DNA of 18,136 nucleotides from Granulosicoccaceae bacterium (GCA_023301405.1 JALZUX010000564.1:1-18136), one strand, 5' to 3'. Shown: positions 8,031 through 16,225, counted from the first letter of the stretch. Made by a program: numbers and translations. Notes: generated by a model from the letters alone, not told the origin.

Positions 8031-9062
8031 ATGAATACGTCAGAAAACCCTGATAAAAAACCCACCTTTGATGCTCACGATAAAGAAAAACAGCTGAAGG
8101 CAGAGTCTGAGTCCTGGAATACAAACTATGTTGCCGATGCGCAAGCAGAAGACATCCCAGTCATCGATTTATCAGACTATTTTAAAACCGGTGATAACAA
8201 TTCACTGCAGCACGTTGCCAAACAATTAAAGCAAGCTTGTGAAGAAGTGGGATTCTTCTCAATCATTGGCCATCAAATCCCAAAATCCCAAATTGATAGA
8301 ACCTTCCAGAAAGTGAGAGAGTTTCACTCTTTACCACTAGCACAAAAAATCGCCATTAAAATGGACCGGCCTGAATGGCCTGTGACAGGCATTGGCTATT
8401 TACCAGTAAAAAACCGAAAACTCCCGGCACGGGATACCGGCAATGTAAATGAGGCATTCATTGTGAAAGCCAGTGATTCGGTAACAATGGATGACAACCA
8501 ATGGCCCCAGCCTGAGGCGGTGCCAGACTTCAGAGAAGTGGTACAGCAATACGCGCAAAGCATGGAAAACTTAGGCAAAAAAATGCTGCCAATTTATGCT
8601 GCCGCTTTAGACATGCCCACAACGTTTTTTAACGATGCTTTTATTTCACCGCTGTACCGACTACGAATGACTCACTATCCGTCAACACCCCCTTCAGATG
8701 AGTTTGGGATAGCACCTCATGTCGACACCTCCTTTTGTACTATTCTAGCTCAAGATAAGCCAGGCTTAACTATCTACAGCGAAAGGAAAAAATGCTGGAT
8801 TAAGGCCCCTGCGCTCGAGGGTGCTTTTGTAGTAAATACTGGCGAGCTGTTAAAGCAATGGACAAACGATAAATTTATCAGCGTAAAGCATTTTGCCAAC
8901 AACAATACCGAAAATACATCGCGTTATTCCATTCCATTTTTTTTAAATGCCAATGCCGACTACAAAATGACCTGCGTGCCGAGCTGTTGCAGCTCCGACA
9001 ATCCACCAAAGTATCCACCCATTTCCTATGCTGAAAGCCAAGGTGTGATCCAAGGCGAGTAA
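8031..9062 (+). CDS. 2-oxoglutarate/Fe(II)-dependent oxygenase, isopenicillin N synthase-like
   Basis: This 343-residue protein has a DIOX_N domain (about 41-160, from IPVIDLSDY through ACEEVGFFSIIGHQIP) and a double-stranded beta-helix oxygenase domain (about 205-310). The iron ligands are visible as His230 and Asp232 in APHVDTSFCTILAQD and His287 in ISVKHFANN. Arg298 and Ser300 of SRYSIPFF form the RxS pair that binds 2-oxoglutarate in this family. PGLTIY (244-249) is the usual following strand. Such enzymes hydroxylate, desaturate or cyclise small molecules; the substrate here cannot be deduced. The first 40 residues are hydrophilic and outside the domain. The usual HR after the distal histidine strand is replaced by HF, which is less common. 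It lies 25 nt after yaiI, probably on the same transcript, with no biosynthetic partners nearby. Confidence 0.85.
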   Translation: MNTSENPDKKPTFDAHDKEKQLKAESESWNTNYVADAQAEDIPVIDLSDYFKTGDNNSLQHVAKQLKQACEEVGFFSIIGHQIPKSQIDRTFQKVREFHSLPLAQKIAIKMDRPEWPVTGIGYLPVKNRKLPARDTGNVNEAFIVKASDSVTMDDNQWPQPEAVPDFREVVQQYAQSMENLGKKMLPIYAAALDMPTTFFNDAFISPLYRLRMTHYPSTPPSDEFGIAPHVDTSFCTILAQDKPGLTIYSERKKCWIKAPALEGAFVVNTGELLKQWTNDKFISVKHFANNNTENTSRYSIPFFLNANADYKMTCVPSCCSSDNPPKYPPISYAESQGVIQGE

Positions 9063-9070
9063 AACACAAC

Positions 9071-9090
9071 TTGTGTGATGAACCACACAG
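9071..9090 (+). terminator. Possible weak intrinsic terminator after the oxygenase gene
   Basis: TGTGTG (9072-9077) and CACACA (9084-9089) form a 6-bp stem with a 6-nt loop. A G-U pair can extend it, and TATTT follows. It begins about 10 nt after the stop codon. A competing palindrome ACACAA-C-TTGTGT covers 9064-9076, and ATTTCGAAAT lies at 9092-9101. The poor T-tract keeps confidence low. Confidence 0.3.
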
Positions 9091-9247
9091 TATTTCGAAA
9101 TTTGGTTGTCCCCAACAAACCCAACATGGCAGTAAAGGCTTAAAGAGTATTGGTACGGGTGTCGATATACCCGACAGCCGGTTAGCCGTGAAAACACCAG
9201 TCAGACCACGCAGGGCTTTATTAACTAGGGGTATAGGATCCTGAATA

Positions 9248-9271
9248 GTGTAATTCCACACAGAATTACAC
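9248..9271. repeat. Perfect 9-bp inverted repeat upstream of the hydrolase gene
   Basis: GTGTAATTC (9248-9256) and GAATTACAC (9263-9271) are perfect inverted arms around a CACACA loop. The repeat ends 62 nt before the GTG start at 9334. In RNA it would be a stable leader hairpin; in DNA it could be an operator. No strong sigma-70 promoter was identified in the 271-nt gap; TATAGG at about 9230 is the only -10-like hexamer noted. Confidence 0.45.
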
Positions 9272-9333
9272 CCAAGCAGGCAACTATTACCGAACATCCC
9301 CGTCGAACCCAGAAACAAACAAGGCAATGAACA

Positions 9334-11190
9334 GTGGACTTACCTTATAGATTATTAATGCTGCTCTTTGTCATTATAAGCAGTGGCTGCGACTCTGAAA
9401 ATACTCCGTTAACAACGACAGCCGCCAACCCTGCGATAGACAACCCCAACCAGGCAGAACCACAACCTGTGACCGGGCTCGCTGCAACCCACCGCAGTGG
9501 TCAGACATTTCTTGTGTGGCCAGAAACAAATTCCTCTGCTAATTACCATGTATACCGACACAACGCGCCAATCACGGAAAACAATTTATCCTCTGCAACC
9601 CAACTCACCAGCCGCTGGGGAGCACTGCAGAGCAATACCTCTGTAAATGTACATCGCATGGAAAATGTTCCAGCTAATTTTATTATCACCGACCTGGGGG
9701 CTCCGCTAACGGATTCCACCGGTCTGTTTGTGTACACCATACAAGCCGGCGAACAGGGGCAATCTTACTACGCCGTTACAACGGTGTCAGAGGACAACGA
9801 GAATAACCAGTTTATCGCTAGCGGTAATACCCTTTCATCTTCCGTAACGGAAAGCACTGGTACACCAAAACCAATTCTGACCGCATCTAAAAATAATGGA
9901 AAGGGTCGACTGTATACACAGTTCATGGATTATGCGAATTGGAACCCGACTTTTAATGGCTACGCTTACAACTACACGGTAGCCTTACCGCAAAGCTACA
10001 ACCCGTCACAATCCTACCCGCTACAACTTTCACTCCACGCTTACAATGACAGCTTGAAATACCCTGATAGCGCCGAGTTTGAGTGGGAATTTATTCAACT
10101 ATTCACCACAGACCCTGGTGAACCACAAGGCACAGAACATACTTGGTGGTATGGGTTTGCTGCTGACCACAACTACAACACCCAAGGCTCTACCCCCAGC
10201 GCCGGACTCGTTGAAAATTTCACTGAACAAAGACTACTCTCAGCGATACGGGAAGTGATTGCCGATCCAACTATGAACGTAAATACTGATTTGGTTCACG
10301 CTGTTGGCAATTCGATGGGAGCCTCCGGCGCACTTTCACTAGGACTGCGCTACCCGAATCTCCTCTCTGGTATTTACGCTAGTGAACCGATGACAAACTA
10401 TGGGGCAAGCCCCACGTTCCAGTCTAACTTCGAGCATATTTGGGGCACCCAACAATCAAACCTGCCAATTCTCAACGGCGGCGAAGACAATGGCTTTATT
10501 CAAAACTATGGCGTAGGTGGCAGTGCCTCTATGGGCGTATGGGATTGGATGAATCATCTGCAACTGGTAAGACAGCGCAAAGACGAAACTTTCGCCTACC
10601 TGATGATTGACCACGGCAAAGACGACACCACCATTGATTGGCAAACGCAGGGGCAACCTCTCACACGAGCACTCACCGAAGCGAAAGCGGGATTTTCTGC
10701 CAACGCATTAGGAGGTGTCGCACATATCTGGCTCGCCTTTGATGCTGTAGTTAACGCTATGTTCGGGCTAGGTTATGACGAAGAGGCACCATGGCGATAC
10801 CCGCTCACCCTTAGCTTTCCGGCTATTCAAAATGCCAGTGGCTCATCCACACTGGACCCAGGCCCTGGTGGTGATGACAGCTATAATCTGAATATCGAAT
10901 GGTCAACTCCACAAAACCAGTTTCACCAACCAATCATTGACACACAATCAACTTATGAGATAACCATTCGATCAACTTCTAATACCAATCAGTTTGCCGA
11001 CATCACTCCACGGAGAACGCGCTCTTTTCGACCAGCAACAGGCACTCAATGCAACTGGCGGGCACTAGGTGCTAACGATAATCAGCTACAGAGATCCGGA
11101 ACTAGTACCGCAGAAATTGGTGGTTTATTAACTGCGACTGGCGTGCCAATAAACTCCGGCTCAGGCACACGACTTATCATCAGCTGCTGA
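9334..11190 (+). CDS. Secreted alpha/beta-hydrolase (esterase-like) lipoprotein with fibronectin-III-like N-terminal region
   Basis: The 618-residue product starts at GTG 9334, with AAGG 9 nt upstream. Residues 1-18 form a signal peptide ending ISSG before Cys19, a permissive lipobox, so lipidation is likely but not certain. A low-complexity linker follows. Residues about 45-180 are beta-rich and open with VTGLAATHRSGQTFLVW, a fibronectin-III-like pattern. Residues about 210-490 look like an alpha/beta-hydrolase. YNYTVALPQSYNPSQSYPL leads into the core, and the nucleophile elbow GNSMGASG gives Ser327. IDHGKDDTTIDW contains the candidate acid Asp430 or Asp431, and GVAHIWLAFD contains the candidate His464. 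A beta-rich tail with paired cysteines ends at Cys618. The substrate is unknown; a polysaccharide-linked or polymer ester is conceivable. It converges with the lipoprotein gene at 11209, with 18 nt between the stops. Confidence 0.75.
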   Translation: MDLPYRLLMLLFVIISSGCDSENTPLTTTAANPAIDNPNQAEPQPVTGLAATHRSGQTFLVWPETNSSANYHVYRHNAPITENNLSSATQLTSRWGALQSNTSVNVHRMENVPANFIITDLGAPLTDSTGLFVYTIQAGEQGQSYYAVTTVSEDNENNQFIASGNTLSSSVTESTGTPKPILTASKNNGKGRLYTQFMDYANWNPTFNGYAYNYTVALPQSYNPSQSYPLQLSLHAYNDSLKYPDSAEFEWEFIQLFTTDPGEPQGTEHTWWYGFAADHNYNTQGSTPSAGLVENFTEQRLLSAIREVIADPTMNVNTDLVHAVGNSMGASGALSLGLRYPNLLSGIYASEPMTNYGASPTFQSNFEHIWGTQQSNLPILNGGEDNGFIQNYGVGGSASMGVWDWMNHLQLVRQRKDETFAYLMIDHGKDDTTIDWQTQGQPLTRALTEAKAGFSANALGGVAHIWLAFDAVVNAMFGLGYDEEAPWRYPLTLSFPAIQNASGSSTLDPGPGGDDSYNLNIEWSTPQNQFHQPIIDTQSTYEITIRSTSNTNQFADITPRRTRSFRPATGTQCNWRALGANDNQLQRSGTSTAEIGGLLTATGVPINSGSGTRLIISC

Positions 11191-11208
11191 GACCATAAAA
11201 GAAAAACA

Positions 11209-12483
11209 TCATAAAACCTTATAAGCAACAATGATCGGGGGGTTGGAATTCAGCCCCAAAGTATTGTTTGCTTTAAGCAAACTGATGTACAACAACCCAC
11301 TTTGCTCATCATAAGAAGCCCCACCGATCCGGTTTACAATCGGATCCGTTTGAAATGGCACATCAAAAATCCCTGACTCGTATGGCCCTACGCTACTGGC
11401 TGAACGCCGCCCCTGCTTTACCGCGAGTAAATCCCGCATATCCCACAGCCAATAGTAATTGTAGTTATCTTCAGGATCGACAGAACAGTATCCACCACAC
11501 TCACTACCGTCTTGTCTCTGCAACTTATAGCCTACCCCACTGTTGTGGCCACCAGACGATCCAAAGGTCGCATAAGTTGAAGTCCCCGGAACTATAAATC
11601 CGAAGCGTGCCTGACTAAGGTGAGTCCATAAATTATTCTGGAGGGATTCATTAAAAAGATCATCCTGCAACGGACGTTCAAGCGCAAAACCCAAAAGTTC
11701 ATTGGTTTTCAACGAACGTTTGCTTGAAATCGGCAGAGCGTTATCGAGATTAATACAAAATGCGGAAGGACCAACACTGTGCCGCCCAATGATTGGACCT
11801 CCACTGGAATGCCCGGAAATATGAGTACACCCGAGTCCAGCCTGCCACTCCGTCGGCACCTGACTCAACCAACCAGCCGCCCTTGCCTGCCCCCGCATCG
11901 AGTAAAACCCAGCGATCGAAGAATTATCAATTTTAGCTGCATCCTGAATGACAAAAGTGGTCAGTTTATTATCTGCAGGACCGTCGTAATACTCAAGAGC
12001 ATTACCGATCAACCTTCCCTTGTAGTATTCGAGCCCGACTATTTGATCAAGACCCTCAGCATTACCGCCTTGCACTTTTTCCAGGACCTTGGCAAATGAC
12101 TGCTTTGGCGGTTTTGCGTAAGCGAGCTGTTCTATCGATTCGGATTGGCGAAGCGATGGGATTTCAAATTCGGCGATCGCGTCATCGTGCTGGTGCCCGA
12201 CAAAAAACAAAGACGACCCAACCACCTCCATTGTTCCCTCAGCCCAGTTTGCGCTTGACTCCGCATAACCAGCATCAGGAAGAGCAAAGGCTCCCTCGAA
12301 ACTTAAATCACTTACAGAAATTAGCCTAATAGGTGCTTTAAAACCTGGGTCTATGCTTACCCCTGCGGCGGGAGTTCCAACGCAAGATTGAATAAGCATC
12401 ATAACAATTAACCAAGCAAAGCCTTGAATGCATCGGACACCGTTACGTACCGGGGAGCTGAACTTATATTCAATCAAAACCAT
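11209..12483 (-). CDS. Predicted lipoprotein of unknown function, beta-propeller-like
   Basis: I do not recognise a named family. The 424-residue product has a basic N-terminus, a hydrophobic segment at about 21-32 and the lipobox-like LIQSC with Cys34, so it is probably an exported lipoprotein. The mature part is rich in short beta strands and glycine or aspartate turns (LSFEGAFALP, SLFFVGHQHDD, GLEYYKGRLIGNALEYYDG, GGASYDEQSGLLYISL near the end). This resembles a beta-propeller, and GHQHDD could bind metal. Cysteines in ECGGYC may form a disulfide. The ATG at 12483 has GAGG only 1 nt upstream; the TTG at codon 3 (12477) has it at 6 nt and may be the true start. The gene lies 95 nt after the flippase gene on the same strand and could be the operon's last member or separate. 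Confidence 0.7.
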   Translation of the reverse strand: MVLIEYKFSSPVRNGVRCIQGFAWLIVMMLIQSCVGTPAAGVSIDPGFKAPIRLISVSDLSFEGAFALPDAGYAESSANWAEGTMEVVGSSLFFVGHQHDDAIAEFEIPSLRQSESIEQLAYAKPPKQSFAKVLEKVQGGNAEGLDQIVGLEYYKGRLIGNALEYYDGPADNKLTTFVIQDAAKIDNSSIAGFYSMRGQARAAGWLSQVPTEWQAGLGCTHISGHSSGGPIIGRHSVGPSAFCINLDNALPISSKRSLKTNELLGFALERPLQDDLFNESLQNNLWTHLSQARFGFIVPGTSTYATFGSSGGHNSGVGYKLQRQDGSECGGYCSVDPEDNYNYYWLWDMRDLLAVKQGRRSASSVGPYESGIFDVPFQTDPIVNRIGGASYDEQSGLLYISLLKANNTLGLNSNPPIIVAYKVL

Positions 12484-12578
12484 GCCTCATTAAAATGACA
12501 GTATCACTTGACTAATAATTTACATAGTAAATGCCAATGCGATTAGCATCTCATAGTCAGCTTCAATCAACAATTCAC

Positions 12579-14120
12579 CTAAGCCGATTGTGACTTTTTA
12601 AGAACTTTTGCCACTAAGCGCTTCACTGCCGATGAAATGATGACTCTCTCGCTGCTATCAAGCAGAAAAAAGTAAGCGCTGACAAAATAGATACTTGCTG
12701 CGCCCAAAGCTTGCAGCAACAGTATTACGTAAGAATCAGGTGTGGTCACACCCGACAGATATTTCAACATAAAATATAACAAGAGGCTTGATGGCACAAT
12801 TCTCAGGTAAGTCTCTTTGAAGTAGCCCAACAGATTCGATTTAATAATTCTGCTGGTGAGTATAGGAGTCACGATACCAAAAAAGGTTATCTGCGTGATC
12901 GCAGTGCCTATTGCCACACCGACCAGCCCATAACGTTGTACCAACATTATACTCAGAAAAAGATTAAGTAAAGAAAAACCAAAATTGTAAATTGAGTATT
13001 TATGATGGTTCGCTGTGCCCAACAAAATTGAGTAACTGAGTAATTGTGGCCCTTTAATAAGCTGCGTAAAAAACAACAAACTAAGAATTACTGAGCACTC
13101 AACCGCGTACCTTGGCCCCATCCAAATACCGATAAAATGATCACCAACAGCCAGTATCCCTATACATAAAAGGTTAGACACTAGCAGCATAAATTTAGTA
13201 CCAGTGACATAGGTACGGTATATCGCCTCGTTACCCTGAGTCGCATCTTGATCACTAAACACAGGAACAAAAGTTTGCGCAATCGCTAATATCAACTTGT
13301 TAGTGTATTCGGAAAGGCTCCAGGGAATTGTATAAATAGTAATGGCCGCAGCGGACAGAAAATACCCGATAACAAAAGCATCGCTGTAGTAAACCAACTG
13401 CATGGCAAACATAGAAATGAACGTATATTTGCTGTAGTCATAAATAGTTCTTATGGTTTTTTTATCTGCTAACTGTGGTTGCAATTTAACTTCCGGCTCT
13501 ATTTTTCGCATTGTGGCAAACAACAACACAGCAGCCAAAATATTACCGAACAATGATACAAACCCCATCGCGAGCAACCCTAACCCGTTACTTAAGGCTA
13601 GATAAAATGCCAACGCTTTGAAAAGCCCGACTGATAAATTTACGGCATTTGTTACTTCAAAGCGTTGAAACCCGAAGTACGCTCCCATCAACACACCAGT
13701 ACAGACAAATATCGCAATATCAATTGATGCTACAATTATCAGCGCATGAACGGTTCGGCCTATTTCACCGTCGAAATCGAAAAACCCAACCATACCATTG
13801 GCCACTAGCGGGCTGACCAAAATCAGTAAAGCCGCCACTGTCATCAGCACCACAAGGCTTGAACCAATCACCACATTAATGGCGCGATAGTCGCGTAGCG
13901 CTTTATACTTCGCTACATATTTTGCAACCGCCGAACTTATACCAAGATCAAGCAGCGACATATATCCAGTGAGCGCAGATACAACTGACCAAACCCCATA
14001 CTTCGTATCACCCAAGGTGTGAATCAGATAAGGCGACAACATAAAGGCAATTACTATCGCACCGCCAATCCCAACGTAATTGGAGAATATATTCTTTGAT
14101 ATTGTTTTTAGTATCGACAC
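12579..14120 (-). CDS. Wzx-like oligosaccharide flippase (polysaccharide biosynthesis protein, MOP superfamily)
   Basis: The 513-residue protein is hydrophobic throughout, with about 12-14 predicted membrane helices. The N-terminus has the pattern typical of Wzx/RfbX proteins: FMLSPYLIHTLGDTKYGVWSV at about 26-46, then YMSLLDLGISSAVAKYVAKY at 53-72. A central charged loop (KIEPEVKLQPQLADKKTIR) separates the two bundles, and the second opens with YTIPWSLSEYTNKLILAIAQTFVPVFSD. Flippases of this type move undecaprenyl-linked repeat units across the inner membrane. The start is GTG at 14120 with a poor ribosome binding site, 37 nt after the acyltransferase gene, so it is the third gene of the minus-strand operon. 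The gene is visibly more AT-rich than the housekeeping block, common for polysaccharide loci. Specificity cannot be predicted. Confidence 0.88.
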   Translation of the reverse strand: MSILKTISKNIFSNYVGIGGAIVIAFMLSPYLIHTLGDTKYGVWSVVSALTGYMSLLDLGISSAVAKYVAKYKALRDYRAINVVIGSSLVVLMTVAALLILVSPLVANGMVGFFDFDGEIGRTVHALIIVASIDIAIFVCTGVLMGAYFGFQRFEVTNAVNLSVGLFKALAFYLALSNGLGLLAMGFVSLFGNILAAVLLFATMRKIEPEVKLQPQLADKKTIRTIYDYSKYTFISMFAMQLVYYSDAFVIGYFLSAAAITIYTIPWSLSEYTNKLILAIAQTFVPVFSDQDATQGNEAIYRTYVTGTKFMLLVSNLLCIGILAVGDHFIGIWMGPRYAVECSVILSLLFFTQLIKGPQLLSYSILLGTANHHKYSIYNFGFSLLNLFLSIMLVQRYGLVGVAIGTAITQITFFGIVTPILTSRIIKSNLLGYFKETYLRIVPSSLLLYFMLKYLSGVTTPDSYVILLLQALGAASIYFVSAYFFLLDSSERVIISSAVKRLVAKVLKKSQSA

Positions 14121-14157
14121 ATTCTATTCACATGTAATTAACAAAGGACCAAAACAA

Positions 14158-14739
14158 CTAACGTTGTTTGATCACTGAAGCCGGGTTACCAGCTACTATT
14201 ACTCGATCCCCAACGGGATTTACGACAACAGCACCCGCCGCAACGACACTTTTAGAGCCGACATCAGCCATGATGATGGCACCGTTACCTATCCAGCAAT
14301 CATCACCAATTTCCACTTTAGTTAAGCGCCCGCCCTGATCTTTGATTGACGTTTCTACTGATGCGATAGCGTGTTGTTCTTTTCCGCTTAACACGTGAAC
14401 ACCACTACCTAGCAAGCAGTCCTTACCTATTTTACAACTGCCGATATTACACTGCGGCCCAATATAGACACCGCTTCGGATTTCAGTATCAATTTGTGAA
14501 AACACAGCTCCAAATGAAAACACTATCTCGTGCTCACAGTCAGTCATTGTTAATCTGTAAAAACTGTTGCGAAGATAACTTCCAGTTTTGCCGGGAAAAA
14601 GACTCAAAAACTGTGAGTAAGTTGCGAACAAACTATTCTTATCTATAACCATGCCTAAAAGGCGGTAGCAGAGGTATAGTGGAAACACCAAAATAGTACA
14701 GAAAGTAGAAAAAATTGATTTGGCTGATAAGGATTGCAT
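14158..14739 (-). CDS. Left-handed beta-helix (hexapeptide) acyltransferase
   Basis: The 193-residue protein has a hydrophobic segment at about 9-31 that may attach it to the inner membrane. A helical stretch (about 38-62) follows, then hexapeptide repeats from about 88 to 188. These include VYIGPQCNIGSCKIGKDCLLGSGVHVLSG and VEIGDDCWIGNGAIIMADV, with VAAGAVV and VAGNPA closing the helix. His115 in the VHVLSG stretch is a candidate catalytic base, as in xenobiotic and maltose acetyltransferases. Such enzymes put O-acetyl or other acyl groups on sugars. Its ATG immediately follows the glycosyltransferase stop with no gap, so the two are almost certainly co-translated and act on the same polysaccharide. 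The acceptor sugar is unknown. Confidence 0.85.
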   Translation of the reverse strand: MQSLSAKSIFSTFCTILVFPLYLCYRLLGMVIDKNSLFATYSQFLSLFPGKTGSYLRNSFYRLTMTDCEHEIVFSFGAVFSQIDTEIRSGVYIGPQCNIGSCKIGKDCLLGSGVHVLSGKEQHAIASVETSIKDQGGRLTKVEIGDDCWIGNGAIIMADVGSKSVVAAGAVVVNPVGDRVIVAGNPASVIKQR

Positions 14740-15954
14740 TTAATTATCCAGCGCAGTTGGTATCAAGAGTTCTGGTAATCTCTGATTTTTCGCGCTCCAG
14801 GTAAAGTTGTCGCTGACAAGCTGCAAAGCTGCATTACACATTTGTTCATATTTTTTTTTGTCGCTAATGAGCTCGTCAATTTTCGCTACATACTCATCCG
14901 CCGTTTCAGCAATTAGAAGGTGCTGTCCATCGATGCAATCTATTCCCTCTGCTCCCACTGCCGTAGAGACCACCGGCACACCGCAAGCGAAGGACTGCAA
15001 GATTTTGTTTTGTACGCCTCGTGCTATCTGAAACGGCGCAACAAAAATATTGGCCTCGTGATAGCACGCCAACATATCGTCTACAAACCCGGTTACCGTA
15101 ATACTTGGATCGCTGCCAAGCGCCTCAATGGCAGGACTAGGGTTCATTCCGGCAATAATCAGCTTCACGTCGGGATGTGCAGATTTTAGTTTTTTCCAAA
15201 CGTTCTCTGCAAACCAGATCATCGCATTTTCGTTGGGAAAGTAATCCATGACGCCAGAAAAAAGTAGAGTTAATGGCTGCTCAAATGTCAGTTCAGGACG
15301 TGGGCGAAAGGCAGACAGATCAACGCCATTACCAATCACCTGTAAATTGCTGACTTCTTTACCAAGTAATTGCTGGAAAAGATCCACTTCATTGGCGGAA
15401 ATGAAAATGCATTGATCAAACTCCTGCTGTATTTTCTTCTCATACTTCAAAAGTGTCTTTGATTCATACCAATACACACCAGACATCGGAAATCTATTAA
15501 CACCGATATATTGCCGCCACTTGTCTGAGTCCAGATCCATGAAGTCGATAATTTTTCGCGGCGCAGGCTTTCCCTGAAACTCAGCATTAAATACATATTC
15601 TGCCATTGCTGAACTGGTGCAATAGATTGCATCGACGGTTGCACTGGCCAGATGTCCGTCTAGATCACGCTGCAATGCACGATTGTAAAAATTTGAAACG
15701 CTCAATGCACGAAACTTAAACAAGCCAACCGCCATTCGCGGTTTACTGAAACCGACCTCGCATGTAATGACCTTTATGCCAGTCTGTTGCTGGTATTCAA
15801 TCGCAAATTTTTCATCATTTTCATCGTGCACCAGACAAAAAACCGTAACGTTAAAGCCGCGGGCTCTAAGATATTCCAGTTGATTGTAAGTCCGTATTTT
15901 TTCACCTTTATGAGGTGGAAATGGAACCCTATGGCTTAAAACCACAATATTCAA
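14740..15954 (-). CDS. Glycosyltransferase of the XrtA/PEP-CTERM exopolysaccharide type (TIGR03087-like, GT4 fold)
   Basis: The predicted 404-residue enzyme starts at TTG 15954, giving MNIVVLSHRVPFP, with AGG 9 nt upstream. An in-frame TTG at 16018-16020 would add 22 atypical residues and coincides with the predicted transcription start, so I reject it. SHRVPFPPHKGEKIRTY (7-23) and FMDLDSDKWRQY (138-149) are signatures of the sugar transferases associated with exosortase/PEP-CTERM loci. The GT-B donor domain has GNGVDL (208-213), FSGVMDYFPNENAMIWF (232-248) and ARGVQNKILQSFACGVPVVS (311-330). It would add a sugar to a lipid-linked exopolysaccharide unit on the cytoplasmic face. It is first in an operon with the acyltransferase and flippase and is divergent from the FemAB gene. 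Donor and acceptor are unknown. Confidence 0.88.
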   Translation of the reverse strand: MNIVVLSHRVPFPPHKGEKIRTYNQLEYLRARGFNVTVFCLVHDENDEKFAIEYQQQTGIKVITCEVGFSKPRMAVGLFKFRALSVSNFYNRALQRDLDGHLASATVDAIYCTSSAMAEYVFNAEFQGKPAPRKIIDFMDLDSDKWRQYIGVNRFPMSGVYWYESKTLLKYEKKIQQEFDQCIFISANEVDLFQQLLGKEVSNLQVIGNGVDLSAFRPRPELTFEQPLTLLFSGVMDYFPNENAMIWFAENVWKKLKSAHPDVKLIIAGMNPSPAIEALGSDPSITVTGFVDDMLACYHEANIFVAPFQIARGVQNKILQSFACGVPVVSTAVGAEGIDCIDGQHLLIAETADEYVAKIDELISDKKKYEQMCNAALQLVSDNFTWSAKNQRLPELLIPTALDN

Positions 15955-16024
15955 AAAGCTATACCTAGGAGTTGCTGCGGATGGAAAGGTAAATTTACAA
16001 TGCCTCAAAATCAAGGGCAAAGGT

Positions 16025-16052
16025 TCTATAAACCCTTCACCACTGATGTAAA
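16025..16052 (-). promoter_or_regulatory. Predicted sigma-70 promoter of the glycosyltransferase operon
   Basis: On the minus strand TTTACA (16052-16047) and TATAGA (16030-16025) are separated by 16 bp. The predicted start near 16018 gives a leader of about 64 nt before the TTG at 15954. It matches consensus at five and four positions, so it is plausible rather than strong. Confidence 0.4.
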
Positions 16053-16172
16053 CTCACCCACTTTGAACAATATTGTATTATCGCAGGCCTAGCTGGTGCA
16101 GACCAGTTTTCAAACCGTTGCGCGCCAAAATAATTGCAAGTAAATACTTCAAGACTGTGTAGCACACATGAG

Positions 16173-16198
16173 GCCAAGCATGAGCATTGTTGCTTGGC
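16173..16198. promoter_or_regulatory. Perfect inverted repeat, possible regulator site upstream of femAB
   Basis: GCCAAGCA (16173-16180) and TGCTTGGC (16191-16198) are perfect 8-bp inverted arms with a 10-nt spacer. No T-run follows, so a terminator is unlikely. The centre lies about 50 nt upstream of the start predicted from the adjacent sigma-54-like element. This fits a dimeric activator or repressor site, although enhancer sites are often further away. Confidence 0.4.
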
Positions 16199-16208
16199 TC
16201 CACTGAAC

Positions 16209-16225
16209 TTGGCGGGATTTCTGCG
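16209..16225 (+). promoter_or_regulatory. Candidate sigma-54 (RpoN) promoter for the FemAB gene
   Basis: The element TTGGCGGG-N4-CTGCG has the GG (16211-16212) and GC (16223-16224) of a -24/-12 promoter with the required 10 bp between them. It matches the extended consensus at the TGGC and TGC cores but deviates at flanking positions. Transcription would begin near 16236, about 104 nt before the ATG. Some XrtA/PEP-CTERM systems are controlled by the PrsK/PrsR pair with RpoN, which makes the match relevant. GG-N10-GC alone is frequent by chance. Confidence 0.3.

Noticed and set aside
8878..9327. Minus-strand frame of 149 codons over the end of the oxygenase gene and the gap after it
   Set aside because: About 40 percent is antisense to the well-supported oxygenase gene, composition is rich in Cys and Trp without family motifs, and it covers intergenic dyads; a shadow frame.
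16018..16020. TTG as the start of the glycosyltransferase
   Set aside because: The added 22 residues are atypical and the codon coincides with the predicted transcription start; the TTG at 15954 fits the family.
16086..16099. Second GG-N10-GC pattern as a sigma-54 promoter
   Set aside because: Matches only the four invariant bases and few flanking positions, as expected by chance.
16093..16110. CTGGT-GCAG-ACCAG followed by TTTTC as a plus-strand terminator
   Set aside because: No plus-strand gene lies upstream for it to terminate, and the stem is short.
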